A stretch of 55,353 nucleotides of DNA from Winogradskya consettensis. Lineage in GTDB: Bacteria; Actinomycetota; Actinomycetes; Mycobacteriales; Micromonosporaceae. Below the pieces are notes generated by a model that saw only the letters and a program-made list of their open reading frames with translations, did no database searches and was not told the DNA's origin. Position numbers and translations under genes: made by a program. Shown piece after piece: positions 7,806-15,335 of this stretch; within the stretch, counting starts at the first letter, position 1; each line of letters opens with the position of its first letter. The stretch spans positions 1 to 55,353 of the forward strand of contig NZ_BOQP01000018.1 in the NCBI RefSeq assembly GCF_018332715.1, in the 5' to 3' direction.

Positions 7806-8369
7806 GTACTGCCCAGTGCGGCCTGTGCCGTCGCTCGCCTGCGGCATTCCCGGGATAGTGCCTCCCACGGGCAGCGCGGGACGGCCCTGACCGCCACGCA
7901 TCTGCTCCAGCTGCAGCCGCGCCGCCATCTGCTGCGCTACGAGTGCTGCCTGGATGCCGTGAAAGAGTCCCTCCAGCCAGCCGACCAGCTGCGCCTGGGC
8001 GATGCGCAGCTCGGACTCGCTCGGCGGGGTCTCCGACTCGAACGGCAGCGACAACCGCTCGAGCTCCTCCTGCAGCTCCGGTGCCAGGCCGTCCTCCAGC
8101 TCCTTGATCGAACGCTGGTGGATCTCCCGGAGCCGGCTGCGGCTCGCCTCGTCGAGCGGTGCCGCACGGACCTCCTCGAGCAGCTGCTTGATCATGCTGC
8201 CGATCCGCATGACCTTGGCCGGCTGCTCGATGAGGTTGCCGGGCTCCTCGGCCTTCATGGTGCCGTCCGGCTCCACCGTGCCCAGGGGGCGGCCGTCGGG
8301 GCCCACCACGATGACCGAGCCGTCATCGTGCTTCTCTTCGGTGCGGGTGTCGTCGGTCATGCGATCCAT
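7800..8369 (-). CDS. bpa: bacterial proteasome activator Bpa/PafE
   Basis: This protein (189 aa from 8369, or 186 from the ATG at 8360) matches the actinobacterial ATP-independent proteasome activator. The family forms a dodecameric helical ring that docks on the 20S core and opens its gate for unfolded substrates. The N-terminus is acidic and disordered with GSVIVVGPDGRPLGTVEPDG; the central helices run from about 50 to 160 (VMRIGSMIKQLLEEVRAAPL, LDEASRSRLREIHQRSIKEL, LVGWLEGLFHGIQAALVAQQ). The C-terminus is TGQYL, the docking motif that inserts between alpha subunits. No proteasome, pup, mpa or dop gene lies in this window. Its 3' end overlaps the HAD gene by 6 nt. Confidence 0.93.
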   Translation of the reverse strand: MDRMTDDTRTEEKHDDGSVIVVGPDGRPLGTVEPDGTMKAEEPGNLIEQPAKVMRIGSMIKQLLEEVRAAPLDEASRSRLREIHQRSIKELEDGLAPELQEELERLSLPFESETPPSESELRIAQAQLVGWLEGLFHGIQAALVAQQMAARLQLEQMRGGQGRPALPVGGTIPGMPQASDGTGRTGQYL

Positions 8370-8384
8370 CTTGCCTCGCCGCCG

Positions 8385-9215
8385 CTATCCCCTGAGTTCG
8401 GCCACCACGCATTTCACGCTGCCACCGCCGCGTTTGAGCTCGCCCAGCTCCACATGGACCGGCTGGTAGCCGTGAGCGCGTACTTTTTCGCCCATCGCCC
8501 TGGCTTCGGTGTTGAGGATCACGTGACGGCCGTCGCTGACCAGGTTGAGGCCGAACGCCTCGGCGTCGCCACGATCGGCGATCACGGCATCGGGGAAGAG
8601 CTGGCGCAGAACCCGCCGGCTCGCTTCCGAGAACGCTTCTGGATAGTACGTGATGTGCCGGTCGTCGAGCGCCGCCAGCGCGGTGTCGAGGTGGTAGAAC
8701 GCCGGGTCGACCAGCTGCAGGGAGATCACCGGGCGGCCGAGGATCTCCTGCGCCTCCAGGTGGGCCGCCGGCTCGGTGCGAAAACCATGACCAGCCAGGA
8801 TCATTCCACCGTACGCGGCCGGCAGGTACGCGAAATCGCCCTCGCCCTCGTTGACGCTATCGCCCTGCTTGGTGGTCCAGTTTACGGTGCTTTCATAGAA
8901 CTTGCGATGCTCTGCAGCCTCGCCCACCCGCTGCGGGTAACGGAACCGGGCGCCATAGACAGTGCCGTCGACGGAGAACGCGCCGTTCGCCGCGTAGACC
9001 ATGTCCGGGAGCTCCGGTTTTGCGTCGATCACGTGCACGGCGTGGCCGAGATCGGTCAAAGTGTCGCGCAGAATCGCCCACTGCTTGAGCGCCAGACCGG
9101 AGTCCACCGGGACGGACGTGTCCATCCACGGGTTGATGGCGTAGTCGACCGTGAAGTGTTCGGGCGGACACATGAGGTATGTCCGCTTTCGCGGCAAGCG
9201 CTCCGTCTGGCTCAT
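8385..9215 (-). CDS. ddaH: dimethylargininase-like amidinohydrolase
   Basis: A 276-aa member of the guanidine-modifying superfamily, closest to N(G),N(G)-dimethylarginine dimethylaminohydrolase and related arginine-deiminase-fold enzymes. The N-terminus TYLMCPPEHFTVDYAINPWM is typical of the actinobacterial branch. VYAANGAFSVDG and EGEGDFAYL hold substrate-binding acids, and the C-terminal GGGSVKCVV carries the catalytic Cys (about 269). Such enzymes release citrulline and an amine from arginine derivatives; the exact substrate cannot be told. ATG at 9215 is preferred over the long upstream frame because a TACCCT hexamer sits 7 nt before it. A divergent Lrp/AsnC regulator starts 67 bp away and probably controls this gene. 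Confidence 0.82.
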   Translation of the reverse strand: MSQTERLPRKRTYLMCPPEHFTVDYAINPWMDTSVPVDSGLALKQWAILRDTLTDLGHAVHVIDAKPELPDMVYAANGAFSVDGTVYGARFRYPQRVGEAAEHRKFYESTVNWTTKQGDSVNEGEGDFAYLPAAYGGMILAGHGFRTEPAAHLEAQEILGRPVISLQLVDPAFYHLDTALAALDDRHITYYPEAFSEASRRVLRQLFPDAVIADRGDAEAFGLNLVSDGRHVILNTEARAMGEKVRAHGYQPVHVELGELKRGGGSVKCVVAELRG

Positions 9216-9222
9216 GAGGTAA

Positions 9223-9228
9223 AGGGTA
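9223..9228 (-). promoter_or_regulatory. -10 element TACCCT of ddaH
   Basis: Read on the minus strand, TACCCT lies 7 nt before the ATG at 9215. It falls in the 67-bp divergent intergenic region shared with the Lrp/AsnC gene, where an operator would be expected. Confidence 0.45.
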
Positions 9229-9282
9229 GGTACGCTGGGACGACGTAAACAGCTCAATCCCTTGCTAGTCGGAGACGAATCG

Positions 9283-9741
9283 TTGCGCATGGACGCCGTA
9301 GACCAGCGAATCATTGCGTTGCTCTCGACGGACGCCCGCGCCTCATACGCCGAAATCGGGGCGAAGGTGTCACTCTCGGCGCCCGCGGTGAAGCGACGCG
9401 TCGATCGACTCCGCACCGACGGCGTGATCAAGGGATTCACCACCATCATCGAGCCGTCGGCCGTCGGCTGGACCACGGAGGCGTTCGTCGAGCTCTTCTG
9501 CACCGGGCGTACGACCCCGGCGCAGATCACCGTGGCAGCGCGCCGACATCCCGAGGTGGTCGGGGCCTACACGGTCTCCGGCGAGGCCGATGCTCTCGTG
9601 CACCTGCGCGCCGCGGACATCGGGCATCTGGAGCAGGCGCTGGAGCGGCTACGGGCCGAACCGTTCGTGACGTCCACGCGCAGCATGATCGTGCTTTCCC
9701 GGCTGGTCGAGCGGCCCACACCGGTGCCCGCGCCGCAGTGA
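9283..9741 (+). CDS. Lrp/AsnC family transcriptional regulator
   Basis: The 152-aa product has an N-terminal winged helix-turn-helix (MDAVDQRIIALLSTDARASYAEIGAKVSLS then APAVKRRVDRLRTDGVI) and a C-terminal RAM/ligand-binding domain (FVELFCTGRT to RSMIVLSRLV, with VVGAYTVSGEADALVHL). Such proteins sense amino acids and usually regulate a neighbouring amino-acid gene; the divergent dimethylargininase is the obvious target. Start choice: GGAG at 9271-9274 is 8 nt from a TTG at 9283, ATG at 9289 has a 14-nt spacing, and a TTG at 9262 has no signal, so TTG 9283 is taken. Confidence 0.88.
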   Translation: MRMDAVDQRIIALLSTDARASYAEIGAKVSLSAPAVKRRVDRLRTDGVIKGFTTIIEPSAVGWTTEAFVELFCTGRTTPAQITVAARRHPEVVGAYTVSGEADALVHLRAADIGHLEQALERLRAEPFVTSTRSMIVLSRLVERPTPVPAPQ

Positions 9742-9769
9742 AGAACCTCGGCATGGGTCGCCGCGGCCC

Positions 9770-10243
9770 ATGCTCATGGTGCGCGCTCTTGCTCTCGCTG
9801 TCGTCGTTCTAGGCGGGTGTACATCTCCGCTTTCCAGCTTTCGGCCGGCCGCTTTTGACTCGTGTCAGGCGCTTGAGGGCGGGCTTCGGCAGGCGGCCAA
9901 GGCCAGCGTGTTCTGGTTCTCGAAGCGGCGCAGTCTCGACATTCCGGGTGGTTCAGGCGGCTCACGCGCTTTGTTGCTACTTGTGGACCTGGCCGGGTCG
10001 CCGCGGGTGGTCAGCCGGTACGAGGCCGACCGGGGCAACCTGGTCGCTGCGGGCAACGGCGCGGGCACCTTCGACCTTCGCCCTGCCGGTTCCCCCGTCG
10101 ACGGACATCTACCGGTTCACCACCACCCGGCAACAAACCCCCTACCTACGCGGCGGCAGGATCGGTCCCCGGCTTCCTGCGGCGGCTTGCTGGCCTCGTC
10201 GCTGTCCACCATGGAGGAGCTGACCTGGCTCCCCAACGCCTAG
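9770..10243 (+). pseudogene. decayed secreted beta-propeller lipoprotein gene
   Basis: A lipoprotein start is intact (MVRALALAVVVLGGCTSPL, lipobox LGGC) and is followed by FDSCQALEGGLRQAAK, then LLLVDLAGSPRVVSRYEAD. These match in order the N-terminus and an early blade of the actinobacterial Beta_propel family (Pfam PF09826). The next family segment, STDIYRFTTTRQQTPYLRGG, is present at about 10098 but in another frame. GSVPGFL follows at 10159 in the third frame, and a possible SLS segment returns to the first frame near 10200. The intact family is several hundred residues long, so large internal deletions and at least two frameshifts have occurred. The reading frame from 9770 stays open to 10243 only by chance. 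Confidence 0.75.
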
Positions 10244-10393
10244 GCCGCTGCCCTTGCGCCAGCTGGCCGGCATTGGGCTGGATCGGCGCAGCCGGCCGCG
10301 CCGTTCTGCAGGCCTTGCGCGGGCTGGTCAGTCATTGGACCGGAGCGCCAGCCTCCTGCGGGCCGGCCGGCGCTCTCCCGTTGTCCTGGCAGG

Positions 10394-11485
10394 TTAGAGG
10401 TACATGCCGGGGCGGTGGTCGTCGGCGTCTTTGGTGTCGGGCTTGGCCGGGGCTGGTTTGTCGCCTTCGCCGAAGAAGCGCTTGCCGCCGAACTCGCCGT
10501 GCAGCCGGTCGTCGAGCTCGTCCGCGAGGCCCGTCATGACCTGGACCGCCAGCATGAGGTGGGTCGCCTGGAAGTTGCGGCCGAAGACGGGGATCGAGGC
10601 CCAGACCGTGTCCTGCGCGCAGTAGAGCCGGCCGATCGGCATCCGGTTGGTCAGCTCGGACAGCTTCACGTAGAGCTGTTCGGTCGGCTCGACCTCGGTG
10701 AGAATCGGGGAGAAGACGTCGACCAGCGGCGGGTTGTCGCGCACCCGGACGAAGACCATCGCCGAACCCGCACGGATGCCGATGTCGCCGTCCGTGTCGA
10801 CCTGAAGCTGATCGACCGTCGTCTTGGACATGGTGGCAACGACCGTCCGCACCCGCTCGTCGAGCGGAACAACCTCGTCAGCCGCGTTGGCGAGTGCCTC
10901 GGAAAGCACTCCGTCCTCGTCCAGGTCGTCAAGGCTGAGCACCTCGTCGATGCTGGGCTCGTGCCGGGCGGTCGCCAGCGGCGCGGTCTCGATCGGCTCA
11001 TCCTGGTCGTCGTGCACCAGGTAGACCAGAAACGCGGGATGCGGAGCGCCATACACGTCACGGAGGGTCCGCGAGACGATCGTGGCGAGCTGTTTGGCCG
11101 CCCCGACCGAGGTCCGCAACCCGAACGAGTCGCCCGAGTCGGGTAGCACACCCGGCGGTGACCAGCCCAGCGCGACCAGATCAGCGACGGACGCCCGATC
11201 CATTCTGTAGCCCTCGGGCAGCGCTCCGTTCCCGACAGCGAGCGCCTCGACGACGCCGTCATCAAGCACGCGGATGCTCACCGAGTAAACGGCCGCCCCG
11301 GTGCCGGAAGCAGTCGGGTCGAGCGTGATGTCCACGTACGCACCAGCGCTCAAAGTTGGCACAAGGGACGCGAACGCACTGGCGAACTCCCGCCAGGCCT
11401 CCGTCACCTTCGCCCGCAAGTCGGCCGTGGTCGGCTCGTCAAGCAGGACACCTTCAGGCTGCTCAGCAGCGCTCTCCGCCGTCAT
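10394..11485 (-). CDS. YbjN/TY-Chap-like protein with C-terminal GMYL
   Basis: The 363-aa product appears to hold two beta-alpha domains of the YbjN / type III chaperone-like (TY-Chap) fold: about 15-150 (EAWREFASAFASLVPTLSAG, GLRTSVGAAKQLATIVSRTL) and about 195-335 (VRTVVATMSKTTVDQLQVD, VFVRVRDNPPLVDVFSPIL, IPVFGRNFQATHLMLAVQVM). They are joined by an acidic linker (SLDDLDEDGV). The domain assignment is by pattern and is moderate. A charged tail (EGDKPAPAKPDTKDADDHRP) ends in GMYL, one residue different from the GQYL docking motif of Bpa and of the proteasomal ATPase. ATG 11485 is preceded by GCGGAGGTGACGATC, a strong Shine-Dalgarno. No membrane segment is seen. Confidence 0.75.
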   Translation of the reverse strand: MTAESAAEQPEGVLLDEPTTADLRAKVTEAWREFASAFASLVPTLSAGAYVDITLDPTASGTGAAVYSVSIRVLDDGVVEALAVGNGALPEGYRMDRASVADLVALGWSPPGVLPDSGDSFGLRTSVGAAKQLATIVSRTLRDVYGAPHPAFLVYLVHDDQDEPIETAPLATARHEPSIDEVLSLDDLDEDGVLSEALANAADEVVPLDERVRTVVATMSKTTVDQLQVDTDGDIGIRAGSAMVFVRVRDNPPLVDVFSPILTEVEPTEQLYVKLSELTNRMPIGRLYCAQDTVWASIPVFGRNFQATHLMLAVQVMTGLADELDDRLHGEFGGKRFFGEGDKPAPAKPDTKDADDHRPGMYL

Positions 11486-11674
11486 GATCGTCACCTCCGC
11501 TCCGTCACCCTATCGAGCCGACGCCCCACCCATCGGCCCCGTCCCATTCCCCTGTGCCCATTTCAGCCCCGCCCGCACCTGCGGCCACTTGTCAGGACTG
11601 CCATCGCACCGGAGGCAACCCGATCTCGGGCAGGCCTTTCCGCTGGCCAGCGCCTACTTCGCCGGGGCGGCCGA

Positions 11675-12004
11675 CTACTGATCGTCTCCAGCGGCAGCCG
11701 GTTGCTGATCGTGTGTCGCTGGGGCGGCTTGCTGCTGTTCTTGTATCGGCGGGGTGGCTCGCTGCTGTTCTTGGGTGGCCGGCCACGCTGTTGCCAGCGC
11801 GCTCAGGCGTGCGGCGGCGGCGGCTGGGTCCGCACCGCGACCGACGGCCAGGCCCAGGAGGTAGGCGGTAACGGGTGCGCCAGGACGCACGACGTTGTGC
11901 GCCACATCGCGGGCCACATCAAGGACCAGATGGTGCTCCACGTCGGCCGGGGAGAGCCCCAGCTCGGCGGAGGCCTCCCTGATCCATTCCTCGAGCACGT
12001 TCAC
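11675..12004 (-). CDS. DUF6457-type small protein
   Basis: The 109-aa product begins MNVLEEWIREASAELGLSPA and continues DVEHHLVLDVARDVAHNVVR, then PGAPVTAYLLGLAVGRG, matching the small helical DUF6457 family that travels with molybdenum cofactor genes. No activity is known. After residue 80 comes a Gln/Ala/Pro-rich tail (EEQQ-type repeats such as TQEQQRATPPIQEQQQAA) that lies outside the conserved part and looks repeat-expanded. The GTG start overlaps the mobA stop by 4 nt (GTGA), so the pair is translationally coupled. Confidence 0.75.
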   Translation of the reverse strand: MNVLEEWIREASAELGLSPADVEHHLVLDVARDVAHNVVRPGAPVTAYLLGLAVGRGADPAAAAARLSALATAWPATQEQQRATPPIQEQQQAAPATHDQQPAAAGDDQ

Positions 12005-12603
12005 CGTGCCCACTCCTCCGCCGTACGCAGGTCGTCGTCGGTGTCGCAGTCGAACCACGGAGGTGGTCCGGGCCGGCGCCAGGAGACCTCTATGAAGCGC
12101 AGATGGTCGAGCAGGGCATGCATCGAAGCGCCGTGCAGGTTGCCGCGTTCCTCCTCGAACTCGGCCAGAGCCTTCCGCAACGCACTCGTACGCCAAACTC
12201 CGCAGAGCGTCTGCCGGCGACCTTCCGCATCGCGATAGACCGCGCCCTGCATCATGGGCGCCGTCTCGACTGTGAGCCTGAGCACGTCGATCGCCTCGCC
12301 GGTCAGCAAAGGCAGGTCCGCGGCGAGCAGAGCCGTGAAACTCACGCCCTCGGGAACCAGCGCGAGCCCCGCGGCGGTAGCCGCCACCGGGCCGCCCCCG
12401 GGCGGGTTCTCTGTCGTCGAGGCGACCTGCACCGGGAGGTCGGGTGGGACTCTGCCGACCACCACCCGGGGGTCGGCGTCGTGCACCGCTGCCAGGACTC
12501 GGGTCAGCATCGGCTGGCCGGCTACCTGGATGGTGGGCTTGTCCGCCCCACCCATCCGACGCGCCGCACCGCCGGCCAACACCACCGCCGCGAATCCCCC
12601 CAC
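12001..12603 (-). CDS. mobA: molybdenum cofactor guanylyltransferase
   Basis: Attaches GMP to molybdopterin to form the guanine dinucleotide cofactor used by DMSO-reductase-family enzymes such as formate dehydrogenase. The 200-aa product has the NTP-transferase signature FAAVVLAGGAARRMGGADKP at the N-terminus, the PGGGPVAATAAGLALVP segment, LLAADLPLL holding the metal-binding Asp, and a C-terminal FDCDTDDDLRTAEEWA. GTG at 12603 is chosen because TACGGT lies 6 nt upstream on the minus strand; the longer frame to 12705 runs into the divergent fdhD promoter. Its neighbour fdhD serves the same class of molybdoenzyme. Confidence 0.9.
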   Translation of the reverse strand: MGGFAAVVLAGGAARRMGGADKPTIQVAGQPMLTRVLAAVHDADPRVVVGRVPPDLPVQVASTTENPPGGGPVAATAAGLALVPEGVSFTALLAADLPLLTGEAIDVLRLTVETAPMMQGAVYRDAEGRRQTLCGVWRTSALRKALAEFEEERGNLHGASMHALLDHLRFIEVSWRRPGPPPWFDCDTDDDLRTAEEWAR

Positions 12604-12609
12604 GTACGT

Positions 12610-12615
12610 ACCGTA
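12610..12615 (-). promoter_or_regulatory. -10 element TACGGT of mobA
   Basis: On the minus strand TACGGT is exactly 6 nt before the mobA GTG, giving a leaderless transcript. Confidence 0.5.
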
Positions 12616-12709
12616 TCCCGCCGAGCCCTCGAGCGTGACTGTTGCCTTTCCGGACGCGCCCCGTTGCCTGCGCCACACCGGTGTCGTTCTGCCACTCCCG
12701 TGCACGGCA

Positions 12710-12715
12710 TACGCT
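12710..12715 (+). promoter_or_regulatory. -10 element TACGCT of fdhD
   Basis: TACGCT is 6 nt before the fdhD ATG at 12722. Divergent mobA and fdhD promoters sit within about 120 bp. Confidence 0.5.
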
Positions 12716-12721
12716 CGTCAG

Positions 12722-13549
12722 ATGGCGCGCACGATGAACCGGCGACCGGTCATGAAGATCAATCTTGACTCGGACGCGGAGCCCCGCCGACGGCCCGACG
12801 ACCTGGCCGCCGAGGAGCCGCTCGAGATCCGGCTGCGCAAGGAGCCGCTGGCGGTGACCATGCGTACCCCCGGGCAGGACATCGACCTGGCGATGGGATT
12901 CCTGCTGACCGAGGGCATCATCCGGACCGCAGACGACGTGCTGACGGCACAGCTCTGCGCCGGCACCGACACCCCGAACACCTACAACGTGGTCGACATC
13001 GTGCTCGGCGCCGACGTGCCACCGCCGGCCACCGACGTGAGCCGAAACTTCTACACGACCAGTTCGTGCGGGGTGTGCGGCAAGGCGAGCATCGACGCGG
13101 TCCGCACCCGCTCCCAGTTCGACGTCAGAACGGACAAAACGGTCGTCGCTGCTCGGACGCTGTCCGAGATCCCGGACAAGCTGCGGGCAGCCCAGCGCAC
13201 GTTCGAGCGTACGGGCGGACTGCACGCGGCTGGGCTCTTCACCGCCGATGGGGAGTTGCTTGTGCTCCGCGAGGACGTCGGCCGGCACAACGCCGTCGAC
13301 AAGGTGATCGGCTGGGCGTTGCGGGAGGGCCGGCTGCCTCTCACGGGTCACGTGCTGCTGGTCTCCGGTCGTGCGAGCTTCGAACTCACCCAGAAGGCCT
13401 GGATGGCCGGCATCCCGGTCCTCGCCGCGGTCTCGGCGCCCAGCACGCTCGCCGCCGAACTGGCCGACGAGGCAGGGATGACACTGGTGGGCTTCCTGCG
13501 CGGGCCGAGCATGAACGTCTACTCCGGATCGGAACGCATCTCGGTGTGA
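12722..13549 (+). CDS. fdhD: formate dehydrogenase accessory sulfurtransferase FdhD
   Basis: Transfers sulfur to the molybdenum cofactor of formate dehydrogenase before it is inserted. The 275-aa length fits. The family motif with the essential cysteines is SSCGVCGKASID, and LREDVGRHNAVDKVIGWAL and LLVSGRASFELTQKAWMAGI are the conserved C-terminal blocks. The N-terminal domain carries RLRKEPLAVTMRTPGQDIDL and AMGFLLTEGI. The start is ATG with TACGCT 6 nt before; an in-frame extension to 12254 lies inside mobA on the opposite strand and is a shadow. With mobA next door, this implies a molybdenum formate dehydrogenase elsewhere in the genome. Confidence 0.95.
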   Translation: MARTMNRRPVMKINLDSDAEPRRRPDDLAAEEPLEIRLRKEPLAVTMRTPGQDIDLAMGFLLTEGIIRTADDVLTAQLCAGTDTPNTYNVVDIVLGADVPPPATDVSRNFYTTSSCGVCGKASIDAVRTRSQFDVRTDKTVVAARTLSEIPDKLRAAQRTFERTGGLHAAGLFTADGELLVLREDVGRHNAVDKVIGWALREGRLPLTGHVLLVSGRASFELTQKAWMAGIPVLAAVSAPSTLAAELADEAGMTLVGFLRGPSMNVYSGSERISV

Positions 13550-13654
13550 GTTCGTTGCGTCTTCGGACGGCATTAATCTGGGCAGCGCGGCCGAGACATT
13601 CACGGCCATGAGGATTTCCAGCGTCCGTAACCCCGGAACGCTGGGAGCACCGAC

Positions 13655-15307
13655 ATGGCACTCACCCGACGTACCCTCCTGCTCAGCAGCGCCGCGGCCG
13701 GCGCGGCCACCGCCGCGACGACATGGCCCCTGGCCGCCTCCGCTGCCGTATACCGGGGTCCGCTGCGCTCCGATCCGTTCACTCTCGGACTCGCATCGGG
13801 GGACCCGGAGGACGACGGGTTCGTCCTGTGGACCCGTTTGGCACCCACACCACTCGCCGATGACGGACTCGGCGGCATGCCCGCCCGCGACGTCCCTGTG
13901 CAGTGGGAGGTGGCGGCGGACGAGCTGTTCCGCCACGTCGTGCGTCGCGGCGTCACCATCGCCCGCGCCTCGGCCGCGCACAGCGTGCACGTGGAGCTGA
14001 ACGGCCTGCTGCCCGGCCGCGAGTATTTCTACCGTTTCAAGGCCGAGCGTTACGTCTCCCCTACCGCCCGGACTCGTACGGCGCCGGCGCCCTGGACGAC
14101 GCCCGCCGCCCTCGCGATGTCCTTCGTGTCGTGCTCGCAATACGAGCACGGGTACTTCACCGCCTACCGGCGGCTGGCCGAGGACGAGCCGGAGCTGGTC
14201 CTGCACCTGGGTGACTACCAGTACGAATACGCGCCGGACACCTACAACATCCCGGGTGGGAACCCCCGCGACCATGAGGGCCCCGAGACGGTGACCCTGG
14301 CCAATTACCGCCAGCGCCATGCCCAGTACAAGACGGATCCCGATCTGCAGGCCGCCCACGCGGTCGCCCCGTGGGCGGTGGTCTTCGACGACCACGAGAT
14401 CGAGAACAACTGGGCGGACGAGGTGCCCGAGCAGCCCGACCCGAATTTCCTCGCGCGCAGGGCCGCGGCGTTCCAGGCCTACTACGAGAACATGCCACTG
14501 CGGCGCACCTCGATCCCCCGCGGCATCGACATGCAGCTCTACCGCCGGCTGCGCTGGGGTCGTCTCGCCACCTTCCACATGCTCGACACCCGCCAGTTCC
14601 GCGACGACCAGGGCTGCGGGGACGGCTACAAGGACTGCCCGGCTGCTCTCGACCCGGCCCGCTCGATCACCGGACCCGAGCAGGAGCAGTGGCTCATCGA
14701 CGGCTTCCGGCGCTCGACGGCCCGCTGGGACGTCCTGGGCCAGCAGGTGTTCTTCGGTCAGCGCGACAACAACTCGGGTCCCGCCTCGGTGGTCAGCATG
14801 GACAGCTGGGACGGCTATGCCGCGTCCCGCGAGCGAATCACGAAGGGCTGGGTGGACGCGGGCGTACGCAATCCCGTGGTCCTGACGGGCGACGTGCACG
14901 CCCACTGGGCGGATGACCTGAAGCTCGACTGGACCGACCCCACGTCGCGAACGGTCGGCACGGAACTGGTCTGCTCGTCGATCACCTCCACTGGTGACGG
15001 CGCGGACGTGGTCCCGAGCGCGCATCCCTGGGCAGCGTGGAATCCTCACCTGCGCTTCTACAACAACCAGCGCGGTTACGTCCGGACCCGGATCACCCCC
15101 GCCGACCTCACAGCGGATTTCCGGGTCCTGCCCTACGTGACGCGCCCCGACGCACCCGTCCACACCCGCGCGACGTTTGTCGTCGAAGACCGCGTGCCAG
15201 GCCTGAACCAGACCGCGGACAACCCGACCCCGGGCGCGGCCACGACGGCGTTGAAGCAGGGTGACCTCGGAGCAGAAACGGTGCGTCAGGAGACCGAGCG
15301 CCCGTGA
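13655..15307 (+). CDS. phoD: alkaline phosphatase D (PhoD)
   Basis: The 550-aa PhoD-family phosphodiesterase/phosphatase is exported by the Tat route: the start MALTRRTLLLSSAAAGAATA has the twin Arg and a hydrophobic stretch ending near LAASAA. An N-terminal beta domain (FTLGLASGDPEDDGFVLWTR) precedes the metallophosphatase core with FVSCSQYEHGYFTAYR, LHLGDYQYEY, VVFDDHEIENNW, FHMLDTRQFRD and LTGDVHAHWADDL, which supply the Fe/Ca ligands in this family. It would release phosphate from extracellular esters. GGGAGCACCGAC precedes the ATG. No obvious PHO box is visible in the 105-bp upstream interval. It is convergent with the DUF4192 gene 28 bp away. Confidence 0.94.
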   Translation: MALTRRTLLLSSAAAGAATAATTWPLAASAAVYRGPLRSDPFTLGLASGDPEDDGFVLWTRLAPTPLADDGLGGMPARDVPVQWEVAADELFRHVVRRGVTIARASAAHSVHVELNGLLPGREYFYRFKAERYVSPTARTRTAPAPWTTPAALAMSFVSCSQYEHGYFTAYRRLAEDEPELVLHLGDYQYEYAPDTYNIPGGNPRDHEGPETVTLANYRQRHAQYKTDPDLQAAHAVAPWAVVFDDHEIENNWADEVPEQPDPNFLARRAAAFQAYYENMPLRRTSIPRGIDMQLYRRLRWGRLATFHMLDTRQFRDDQGCGDGYKDCPAALDPARSITGPEQEQWLIDGFRRSTARWDVLGQQVFFGQRDNNSGPASVVSMDSWDGYAASRERITKGWVDAGVRNPVVLTGDVHAHWADDLKLDWTDPTSRTVGTELVCSSITSTGDGADVVPSAHPWAAWNPHLRFYNNQRGYVRTRITPADLTADFRVLPYVTRPDAPVHTRATFVVEDRVPGLNQTADNPTPGAATTALKQGDLGAETVRQETERP

Positions 15308-15335
15308 ACCCGTACAAATAGGCATCAGCAGCTCC

